Positions 17,254 through 23,993 of a DNA stretch of 64,000 bases are shown here, piece by piece (the first letter of the stretch is position 1; each line of letters begins with the position of its first letter). Source of the stretch: Filimonas effusa (lineage in GTDB: Bacteria > Bacteroidota > Bacteroidia > Chitinophagales > Chitinophagaceae); NCBI RefSeq assembly GCF_004118675.1, contig NZ_SDHZ01000001.1, forward strand, positions 806,001 through 870,000. Reading direction: 5' to 3'. Made by a program: the position numbers and the translations under genes. The notes beneath the pieces are model-generated. The model was not told the origin of the DNA and did not search any database. It was given only the letters and a program-made list of their open reading frames with translations.

Positions 17254-17729
17254 AAGCAATGAGAGCAGTAATATCTTTTTTTATACTATCGTTGATGTTA
17301 AGTAGTTGCGGCAATAGTGGTGAGCAAGAAATTATTGTTGTGCCAAAGAATTTTAAGGGGTACATCATAATTATTTTCAATCAAAAAAGCGGAATGTCAA
17401 TTAAATATGAGGGCAAAAAAAGAGTGTATGAGATACCACCAAATGGCATTTTAAAAACACAGTTTGCAGGCAATTATGGTTGGCGAGAATTTGCAGAATA
17501 TTACTATGAAAAAATAATCCCCGAAAATAAATTATCCTCTTATGCTGAAATAAAAAAAGTGCCAACTGATACGATTGTTGGCTTTATGGGAGCAACAGGT
17601 ACAGTAAAAAAGAGCACTGAAAGCGAAGAACGGTTAGAATTTATCGAGTTTTACATCGGTACAAAATCGGATATAGAGCAAGCACAAAAGCAAGCTGCGA
17701 AATTAGATATAGTAAAGATCACTGAATAA
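17250..17729 (+). CDS. Lipoprotein, possible immunity partner of the RHS tail (DUF6843-like)
   Basis: A 159-residue protein with a signal peptide ending in the lipobox LMLSSC, giving a lipidated cysteine at residue 20. The mature part begins with [15 protein letters not shown] and continues to [12 protein letters not shown]. This resembles the DUF6843 pattern as I remember it, but I could not check it. It starts inside the stop codon of the RHS fragment (ATGA) and shares its high AT content, so the two arrived together. A periplasmic or membrane immunity role is inference from position only. Confidence 0.6.
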   Translation: MKAMRAVISFFILSLMLSSCGNSGEQEIIVVPKNFKGYIIIIFNQKSGMSIKYEGKKRVYEIPPNGILKTQFAGNYGWREFAEYYYEKIIPENKLSSYAEIKKVPTDTIVGFMGATGTVKKSTESEERLEFIEFYIGTKSDIEQAQKQAAKLDIVKITE

Positions 17730-18575
17730 ATTTCTTAGAAAAAGAGAATAGTTTCGATTTTTCGGACGTGTTGTTTTGTGTTTCTGCTTTGCAGCGCAAA
17801 GAATGTGCGAAAAAAACGAATGGCAGTCATCAATTTAATTTTTTAGTGTGCAGTTTCGCTGCTTTTTCTTTTTCGTCCATTTTTAGGGCTGCAAACAGCA
17901 CATTTTAAAAATGAGTGTGTAAAGGAAAAATGGTATTATCCAGGGTTGTGGATGGGGCTTTTATGGATAGATATATAATTGTCTGGAGGTTTCTCCAAGG
18001 CTTTTGAAGAAATAGGAGTGGGCAGGCTGCTGGGGGATGTTTTCGGTGGAGGCTCCAAGGCGGCTTTTGCTCGGCTCCAAAACGGCTATATAAAGCGTTC
18101 TTTTTTGTAGATGGGCGTTTTTGGGGAAGGGGGCAGCCGTAGGAGGCTACCGGTTGTATGGGGGGCGTAAAAATAGGGCTTTTAGGTGGGCAGGGGGCGC
18201 CGGAGATGGAGTGGCGGCCTAGTTGGTGAGGGGCGTAATATTGGGGCCTTATGGGCAAAAAAAAGCCACTGTCGGAACAGTGGCACTCAGGGGGTTCGAG
18301 GAGCTAAAACTCTTAATAACGCTCTTCGTGGTTACAGCAGAGAAAATAGGGAATATATATACCTGGTTCTTCGTTATCTCATGAATATCTGAGTGCAAGT
18401 AAGCAAGAAAAACCAGTACTGGCAAGGGTTACGGCCCGATTTAAGCCGGGTTTACGGGCTATTTAATACTCCTTTAAACCGCAAGGCAGGGGTTAAGGAT
18501 TTTTAAAGCGCCAACATTGGTTTGTGCATGGTTAGTTATGCAACTAACAAATGTTAGGTGTATTGCCGGAATCCT
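17730..18575. other. Gene-free region between the RHS cassette and the acyl-CoA dehydrogenase
   Basis: No convincing gene. Bases 17730-17900 are AT-rich. Bases 17935-18250 are rich in G runs on the plus strand and contain loosely repeated GGAGGTTTCTCCAAGG and GGAGGCTCCAAGG units. A minus-strand terminator lies at 18257-18284. Bases 18300-18540 hold no coding signal and could encode a small RNA ending at that terminator. Confidence 0.5.
18257..18284 (-). terminator. Orphan rho-independent terminator, minus strand
   Basis: An 8-bp perfect stem (GCCACTGT/ACAGTGGC, 18265-18272 with 18277-18284), a 4-base loop and, on the minus strand, eight T. No minus-strand protein gene lies upstream of it, so it may end a noncoding transcript starting between about 18300 and 18560. 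Confidence 0.75.
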
Positions 18576-18583
18576 TATTTTTG
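18576..18583 (+). promoter_or_regulatory. Putative -7 box of the acyl-CoA dehydrogenase promoter
   Basis: TATTTTTG matches TAnnTTTG and ends 22 bases before the ATG at 18606. It lies between the RHS cassette and the right 17-bp repeat. Confidence 0.45.
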
Positions 18584-18595
18584 TATCAAACAAAC

Positions 18596-18612
18596 AACGA
18601 TTGTCATGGATT
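18596..18612. repeat. Right copy of the 17-bp direct repeat, spanning the acyl-CoA dehydrogenase start codon
   Basis: Identical to 16313-16329. Here the ATG at 18606 is the true start of the acyl-CoA dehydrogenase. The two copies bracket about 2.27 kb containing the RHS fragment and lipoprotein. Confidence 0.75.
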
Positions 18613-19760
18613 TTCAATTGAATGAAGAGCATTTGATGATTCAGAAAGCTGCCCGTGATTTTGCACAAAACGATTGCCTGCCGGGCGTAATAGAGCGTGA
18701 TGAATTACAACAGTTCCCTAAACAACAGATCCTTAAACTTGCCGAGCTTGGCTTCATGGGTATGATGGTGGATCCTGCCTATGGCGGCGCGGGAATGGAT
18801 ACTATGAGCTATGTTCTGGCCATGGAAGAAATCAGTAAAGTAGACGCCAGTGTCAGTGTTTGTATGAGCGTCAATAATAGTCTTGTCTGCTGGGGACTTG
18901 AAACGTTTGCTTCGGAAAGCCAGAAACAACAATATCTTACTCCTCTTGCCCAGGGAAAAAAGGATGGTGAACTCTATATTGGCGCTTTTTTGCTGAGTGA
19001 ACCTGAAGCGGGCAGCGACGCCACTTCTCAAAGGACCACTGCTGAAGATATGGGCGATTACTATTTACTGAATGGTACCAAGAACTGGATCACCAATGGT
19101 TCTTCGGCGAGTGTTTACCTGGTGATAGCACAAACCGATGCTGCAAAAGGTTCTCATGGTATCAATGCGTTTATCGTTGAAAAGAACTGGCCGGGGGTTA
19201 CTGTTGCGGCTAAAGAAAATAAGATGGGGATCAGGGGGAGTGATACCCATACTATCCTTTTCACCGACGTAAAGGTGCCGAAGGAGAACAGGATCGGTGA
19301 AGATGGGTTTGGGTTCAAGTTTGCGATGAAAACGCTTGCCGGCGGCAGGATTGGTATTGCTTCGCAGGCGCTTGGTATTGCCAGCGGCGCTTATGAACGT
19401 TCTGTGGCTTACTCCAAGGAACGCAAGGCTTTTGGTAAAGAGATCATGCAGCACCAGGCTATCCAGTTTAAACTTGCTGATATGGCTACGCGTATTGAAG
19501 CTGCGCGGCTGTTATGTTTAAAAGCTGCCTGGGAGAAAGATCAGCACCTGGATTATACGCTTAGCTCTTCGATGGCCAAAGTATTTGCTTCTGAAACGGC
19601 TATGTGGACTGCTACTGAAGCGGTTCAGATTCATGGTGGTTACGGGTTTGTGAAAGAATATCATGTAGAGCGGCTGATGCGTGATGCGAAGATCACGCAG
19701 ATTTATGAAGGTACGAGCGAGGTGCAGCGTATCGTGATAAGCCGTTCTATACTCAAATAG
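18606..19760 (+). CDS. Acyl-CoA dehydrogenase (short-chain/butyryl-type)
   Basis: A 384-residue FAD enzyme that oxidises acyl-CoA to trans-2-enoyl-CoA in fatty acid or branched-chain amino acid breakdown. The ATG at 18606 gives the usual start MDFQLNEEHLMIQKAARDFA; a longer frame back to 18558 is unsupported. The catalytic base is E368 in YEGTSEVQR. FAD and substrate motifs include LSEPEAGSDA, GTKNWITNG and the C-terminal EAVQIHGGYGFVKEY. The exact chain-length preference is inferred from the Glu position shared with short-chain enzymes. Its start region is one of the two 17-bp repeats, so the upstream regulatory DNA may have been altered by the cassette. A bidirectional terminator follows. 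Confidence 0.92.
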   Translation: MDFQLNEEHLMIQKAARDFAQNDCLPGVIERDELQQFPKQQILKLAELGFMGMMVDPAYGGAGMDTMSYVLAMEEISKVDASVSVCMSVNNSLVCWGLETFASESQKQQYLTPLAQGKKDGELYIGAFLLSEPEAGSDATSQRTTAEDMGDYYLLNGTKNWITNGSSASVYLVIAQTDAAKGSHGINAFIVEKNWPGVTVAAKENKMGIRGSDTHTILFTDVKVPKENRIGEDGFGFKFAMKTLAGGRIGIASQALGIASGAYERSVAYSKERKAFGKEIMQHQAIQFKLADMATRIEAARLLCLKAAWEKDQHLDYTLSSSMAKVFASETAMWTATEAVQIHGGYGFVKEYHVERLMRDAKITQIYEGTSEVQRIVISRSILK

Positions 19761-19773
19761 CCTATAGGATAGG

Positions 19774-19818
19774 AATAAAAAGGGGCTGACCATTGCTTTG
19801 GGCCAGCCCCTTTTTATT
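19774..19818. terminator. Bidirectional terminator with the GGGGCTGACC palindrome
   Basis: A 15-bp perfect stem (19774-19788 with 19804-19818) with A-rich and T-rich outer ends works in both directions between the convergent genes ending at 19760 and 19907. The GGGGCTGACC core recurs at 19872-19896 and 23938-23986. Confidence 0.8.
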
Positions 19819-19871
19819 CGGGTACCTGATAGAAACCAAGTATCGTTTAGGTGATTCTCAAAGCCTTCATT

Positions 19872-19896
19872 TTACTTTTGGGTCAGCCCCTTTTTA
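19872..19896. repeat. Half copy of the GGGGCTGACC element
   Basis: TTACTTTTGGGTCAGCCCC followed by TTTTTA. It corresponds to the right arm and loop of the palindrome at 23938-23986 read on the other strand, with one extra G. Only one arm is present, so it cannot fold alone but could pair with the left arm at 19778. Confidence 0.55.
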
Positions 19897-19906
19897 TTGT
19901 TTTTTA

Positions 19907-20974
19907 TCACATACCGTCTGAGCGCATGGCCCAGATCAGTTTTACGTGGCGCCATGCGTTTTCGTTGGACCATTCATTGTCGTAATTCAAGCCGTACGGC
20001 CAGATATGTCCGCCGCCGGTGTTGATGACTGCTCCGGGGCCATCGAAGGTTACAAGGGTGTTTACTGCGTTGGTACCTACGAACAGGCCTCCTGAAATAT
20101 TTGATGTAAAGCCGGAGGAAAGACCTACGCCATAGGTATGTGCAATTTCGTGCATGGCGGTGCGCACGGCCTGGTAGCTGGCATTAGGGCCAAACCGGAT
20201 GTTGCCGTTGGTACTGCCATCGGCAGTAGCTACGCCGGTATTGTACTGCACGGTGAGGGTGCGTGCGGGCCAGTTTGCAACGGTATTGTAACGGGCGACG
20301 GCATCGTTCATGGCGTTGGTGATGCGCGTTTGCACGTCGGCAGGAACGCCGGTGCTGGTTAATGTCCATGCCAGCTGGCCATTGGCAGTGGGAGCGGTAA
20401 GTACCCATTGCTGGCTTTCGCTGCCGGTGTAGGTTGACTGTACAATGTCTGCACCATTGGCGGTTGATGCGCTCGTAACCGTAAGGTCTTTGCCGCTGTT
20501 GCGGTTTACGATGCGGTAGAAGCCGCTGCCCAGGCTGATGAGTTGCCATTGCTGGTGGTTGCCGCCGGAATAATCCCATAGGTCTACGTCTGCACCATCG
20601 GTGGTGGCAGATTGGTAAACTTCGAGCGCGCGGGAGCTTTGGACGCCAATAACGGAGTAGTAGCCGCCGGACAACTGGTTCAATGTCCATCGCTGATTGG
20701 TGCCGCCGTTGGCACCCCATTGGATGATGTTAGCGCCATTTGCTGTAGAGGCGCCGGATACTTCCAGCGGTTTACCACTATAGCGGTTAAGAATTACAAA
20801 AGTGCCATTGCCGGGAGAGAGCGGTGTTTCTGTGGCAGGTACCAAAGCCAGGCCAGGAACGGGTAAGCCGGATGTGTCGGCAGGTTGGGTTTCTTTTTTA
20901 CAACTGGCAAAGCTAAGCGTCAGCAGAAGCAGTAGTGCGCCTGAATGGCGGAACCGAAGTGATCTGTTTTCCAT
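19907..20974 (-). CDS. Secreted lipoprotein with ricin-type lectin and HExxH metalloprotease-like domain
   Basis: A 355-residue protein with a signal peptide and the lipobox SFASC (C25). Residues of about 55-192 form a ricin B-type beta-trefoil with three internal repeats, each ending in a Q-x-W element (NQRW, QQWQL, SQQWVL) and carrying the recurrent GANI/GADV/GADI segment. The C-terminal part (about 205-355) contains AMHEIAHTYGVG with HEIAH at 275-279, the zinc-binding and catalytic signature of metallopeptidases, so it is probably an extracellular or surface protease targeted to carbohydrate. A third zinc ligand is not obvious. It is convergent with the acyl-CoA dehydrogenase and shares a bidirectional terminator. 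Confidence 0.8.
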   Translation of the reverse strand: MENRSLRFRHSGALLLLLTLSFASCKKETQPADTSGLPVPGLALVPATETPLSPGNGTFVILNRYSGKPLEVSGASTANGANIIQWGANGGTNQRWTLNQLSGGYYSVIGVQSSRALEVYQSATTDGADVDLWDYSGGNHQQWQLISLGSGFYRIVNRNSGKDLTVTSASTANGADIVQSTYTGSESQQWVLTAPTANGQLAWTLTSTGVPADVQTRITNAMNDAVARYNTVANWPARTLTVQYNTGVATADGSTNGNIRFGPNASYQAVRTAMHEIAHTYGVGLSSGFTSNISGGLFVGTNAVNTLVTFDGPGAVINTGGGHIWPYGLNYDNEWSNENAWRHVKLIWAMRSDGM

Positions 20975-21197
20975 ATTAAGGTTTTTTTTTGACGGTGTAA
21001 AATAGCCGTGAAGTGAATTGCCAGTTAGGGGCTAATTCGTTTAATAAGGGGGTGTTTTTGGTAACGTGAACAGGGGGTAAATCCACTTATTGGCATTGAG
21101 GTGTTGGTTGGCGGGTTTGGCTGTAATGTTTGAGGGAAGGGATGGATGGGGATGGCTACGGCGGTTTATTGATAGGCTATTTCTTATCTTGCACCCC

Positions 21198-22385
21198 GTG
21201 AAAAACTGGTGTATTCTTATATTAACGATATTGTGTTTTACTTCTAAAGGGAATGATAGTTTGCCTGTAAGCCAGGTGCTACAACGTATTCGCAGCTTTC
21301 AGACACAATCCTATGCGCATTTCCCGGCCGGTATGTTTCCTTCGTACAGGGAATATCATGGCAGGCGGGAGGTGTTCAAGGATGATGACAATATCTTCTT
21401 TACCGGGCTTATTGTCGTTACCTTAAAAGAGTTGAAACCTCTGCTTTCTGAAAGCGATCGGTTGGTTGTGGACAGTATTTGCCATGATGCGGCCCCGTTA
21501 TATTCTTTGTTTCAGAATAACAAAGGGAGAGGGACGTATAACTTCTGGAGAACGAATCCGCGTGTTGTATTTCCGAATGGGGGGTGGCTGAACCTGATGG
21601 ATAATAGCCAGTCGTTACCGGATGATATGGATGATACGGTTATATTGTTGCGTGCGCAGGATGCGCCGGACTCTGTTGTCCGGAAGGTTTACCAGCAGAT
21701 GCAGCTTCATTTGAATGCGGGAAGTAAACGTAAAAAGAATATCCGTGCGGATTATAAGGATATAGCGGCGTATTCTACCTGGTTTGGCAAGCGTATGCCT
21801 ACGGACCTGGATGTATGTGTGTTATCGAATGTATTACATTTCCTGTATTTACGGAATGTACCTACCGGCAAAGCGGACTCTGCTTCGCTAAAGCTGATAT
21901 GTACTGCTATCGATAATGGTGATATCAGGATCAGGCCCAGTTATATATCGCCACACTATGCACGTACGCCATTGATTTTATATCATATTGCACGGCTGAT
22001 GACTGCTGCGAAGATTGAAATGCTGGAACAGCGTAAGGCGGTATTGATTGCGGAAGCGCGCCACCAGCTTGCAATAGCCCGTGATCCGATGGATAAGGTG
22101 ATACTGGGAACCGCACTTTTAAAATGGGGCGTGATGCCGCCTGCGGTGCATGTGAATACGAAGGGCGAATGGTTTGAAGCACTTGAAACTACTGACTTTG
22201 CCTTCTTTGTAGCCAATATGACTTCTATTTTACCAGATCCTTTCCGGCAGGCTACCGGCAAACTGGGGCTAGGCAAGTTTTATTATTATGCACCTGCTTA
22301 TAACAACCTGCTGTTTCTTGAATACTTACTTTTGTGCCGGCGTCATATGCAAGCAGGCAGGAGCGCCGAATTATCTTTGAAGTAA
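21198..22385 (+). CDS. Exported protein of unknown function with a DxDDT motif
   Basis: About 395 residues from the GTG at 21198, chosen because it gives a neat signal peptide (VKNWCILILTILCFTSKG). An ATG at 21126 and a TTG at 21090 are alternatives but would bury the signal sequence. The mature chain looks all-helical. It holds FPSYREYHGRREVFKDDDN, GWLNLMDNSQSLPDDMDDT (DxDDT at about 143-147), then AAYSTWFGKRMPTDLDVCVL and SPHYARTPLILYH. The DxDDT and repeated-helix pattern recalls alpha/alpha-barrel proteins such as terpene cyclase-like folds, but no enzyme function can be claimed. It sits 13 bases upstream of the YggS gene and probably shares its transcript. Confidence 0.65.
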   Translation: MKNWCILILTILCFTSKGNDSLPVSQVLQRIRSFQTQSYAHFPAGMFPSYREYHGRREVFKDDDNIFFTGLIVVTLKELKPLLSESDRLVVDSICHDAAPLYSLFQNNKGRGTYNFWRTNPRVVFPNGGWLNLMDNSQSLPDDMDDTVILLRAQDAPDSVVRKVYQQMQLHLNAGSKRKKNIRADYKDIAAYSTWFGKRMPTDLDVCVLSNVLHFLYLRNVPTGKADSASLKLICTAIDNGDIRIRPSYISPHYARTPLILYHIARLMTAAKIEMLEQRKAVLIAEARHQLAIARDPMDKVILGTALLKWGVMPPAVHVNTKGEWFEALETTDFAFFVANMTSILPDPFRQATGKLGLGKFYYYAPAYNNLLFLEYLLLCRRHMQAGRSAELSLK

Positions 22386-22398
22386 AGCAGTTTTTTAT

Positions 22399-23073
22399 AT
22401 GGCTATCAATGAAGCAGTGTACCGGCAACTTTCCGGTGAATTGCAACCGAAAGATGTAACCCTGGTTGCTGTCAGCAAAATAAAACCAGCCTCCGATATC
22501 AAAGCATTATACGATTTGGGTCAGCGTGATTTTGGTGAGAACTATGTGCAGGAAGTGATGGATAAGCAAGCGCAACTGCCTGGTGATATCCGCTGGCATT
22601 TTATCGGGCATCTGCAATCGAACAAGGTGAAGTTTATTGCTCCTTTCGTTCACCTGATACATGGGGTCGACAGCGAAAAGCTGCTTGCCGAGATCAATAA
22701 GCAAGGTAAGAAGCTGAACCGGGTGATCTCCTGCCTGCTGCAGGTGCATATAGCCCAGGAAGAAACCAAGTTTGGGCTGGACGCTTCGGAGCTGGATGCA
22801 CTGATAAAAGCAGTTACTACCGATGCTCATCAGTGGAGTCATATTCGTATAGAAGGGCTGATGGGCATGGCTTCTTTCAGCGATGACCAGGCGAAGGTGC
22901 GTGCCGAGTTCCAGCAACTGCATAGTCTTTACCAATTATACACACCTGCAACTACTCCGCAGGTAAACTTTTCTGTATTATCCATGGGAATGAGCGGTGA
23001 TTACCAGATGGCTATCGAGGAGGGAAGTACGATGGTAAGAATAGGTAGTTTATTGTTTGGGGCGAGGGGATAG
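22399..23073 (+). CDS. YggS/PLPBP-family pyridoxal phosphate homeostasis protein
   Basis: A 224-residue PLP-binding barrel protein that buffers pyridoxal 5'-phosphate in the cytoplasm and has no known reaction. The PLP lysine is K27 in VAVSKIKP. Other family marks are FGENYVQE, WHFIGHLQSNKVK, ETKFGL, GLMGMASF and the C-terminal LSMGMSGDYQMAIEEGSTMV followed by RIGSLLFG. Length and motif order are typical. It follows the DxDDT protein by 13 bases and precedes the Nudix gene by 54 bases, all on the plus strand. Confidence 0.93.
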   Translation: MAINEAVYRQLSGELQPKDVTLVAVSKIKPASDIKALYDLGQRDFGENYVQEVMDKQAQLPGDIRWHFIGHLQSNKVKFIAPFVHLIHGVDSEKLLAEINKQGKKLNRVISCLLQVHIAQEETKFGLDASELDALIKAVTTDAHQWSHIRIEGLMGMASFSDDQAKVRAEFQQLHSLYQLYTPATTPQVNFSVLSMGMSGDYQMAIEEGSTMVRIGSLLFGARG

Positions 23074-23127
23074 GAGACGAAGTGATTGTTCTATTTTTTG
23101 ACAGAGATACCTGAATAAAAGAACATT

Positions 23128-23748
23128 ATGAATGAATTGCTGAACCTGGTGAAGCGGGTGAAATCGATAGCGGATATCGGGCTCTTGTATAGTAAAGATC
23201 CTTATGACAGGGACCGGTACCAGGAGTTGCATGAGATAGCGCTTGCACTTACGAGCCAGGTGGTGAATACCCCATTAGAAGAAGTGAAGGCTTTTTACGG
23301 ACCTGTGACGGATTATCCTACTCCTAAGGTGGATATCCGCGGGATGCTTTTAAATGATAAGAACGAGGTATTGCTGGCGCGGGAATCGGCTGATGGGAAA
23401 TGGAGCCTGCCGGGCGGCTGGGGTGATATAGGACTTACTCCATCGGAGGTAATTGTGAAGGAGTTTGTTGAAGAGACGGGGCTTGATGTATCGGTAAACA
23501 GGTTACTGGCGGTTTTTGATAAGAAGATGCACCCGCATCCCTATCAGCCGTATTATGTATACAAGTTTGTTTTTCTCTGCGAACTAAAAGGGGATCTGCA
23601 GTTCAATAAAGGGTTTGATATGCTCGATGCGGCTTTCTTTCCCATAGATCAACTGCCTGAATTATCGCTTGACCGGATACTGCCATCGCAGGTGGAGGTG
23701 CTGCATCATAATGCTATTAACGAGGTGCTTATTCCGATCGTAGACTAG
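23128..23748 (+). CDS. Nudix hydrolase with Nudix_N domain
   Basis: A 206-residue protein with an N-terminal Nudix_N-type domain (about 1-60; SIADIGLLYSKDPYDRDRY) and a Nudix fold (about 68-195). The Nudix box begins GGWGDIGLTPSE and ends KEFVEETG. Compared with the consensus, the first glutamate is replaced by leucine and the REUxEE arginine by lysine, while the metal-binding KEFVEE glutamates remain. Proteins of this class hydrolyse nucleoside diphosphates linked to another group. The substrate is unknown. It is the last gene before a strong bidirectional terminator. Confidence 0.88.
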   Translation: MNELLNLVKRVKSIADIGLLYSKDPYDRDRYQELHEIALALTSQVVNTPLEEVKAFYGPVTDYPTPKVDIRGMLLNDKNEVLLARESADGKWSLPGGWGDIGLTPSEVIVKEFVEETGLDVSVNRLLAVFDKKMHPHPYQPYYVYKFVFLCELKGDLQFNKGFDMLDAAFFPIDQLPELSLDRILPSQVEVLHHNAINEVLIPIVD

Positions 23749-23831
23749 GGCTTCCCCAAAAAGATGTTTTTTGCGGGCGGAATTTTAAAAAGTGCATTTT
23801 GGGGGAAAATGTGCTGCATTTGGGGGACTCC

Positions 23832-23886
23832 AGGTCCGAAGCAAGTCCGAGGTAAGTGCGATGTTAGTCCAATTCAGGTCCGATTA
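23832..23886. repeat. Degenerate 11-bp tandem repeat, five units
   Basis: Five consecutive 11-base units of the form AGGTCCGAnnn / AAGTCCGAGGT, with drift in units 3 and 4. It lies in the noncoding DNA between the Nudix gene and the terminator. Unit length is about one helical turn. Confidence 0.6.
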
Positions 23887-23937
23887 CGAGATACTTCTGG
23901 TATATCTTGCCACCCTATCGGTGGTATTAAGTTTTAT

Positions 23938-23986
23938 AACAGCAAAAGGGGCTGACCAAAAGTAATGGTCAGCCCCTTTTGCTGTT
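23938..23986. terminator. Bidirectional terminator with a perfect 21-bp stem
   Basis: Bases 23938-23958 pair perfectly with 23966-23986 around a 7-base loop. It contains the GGGGCTGACC core of the element near 19.8 kb. It lies between the convergent Nudix and S9 peptidase genes. Confidence 0.85.
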
Positions 23987-23993
23987 ATGGATG

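Noticed and set aside
17905-18258. 117-codon minus-strand frame in the gene-free region
   Set aside because: The translation is low-complexity Pro/Lys/Gln-rich, produced by the G-run bias of the plus strand, with no recognisable domain.
18280-18305. tRNA-like T-arm sequence (GGGGGTTCGAGGAGC)
   Set aside because: The flanking bases cannot form the five-pair T stem, and no acceptor or anticodon arm was found on either strand.
23764-23955. 63-codon frame after the Nudix gene
   Set aside because: It covers the 11-bp repeat and the left arm of the terminator and has no domain; it is chance coding through noncoding repeats.
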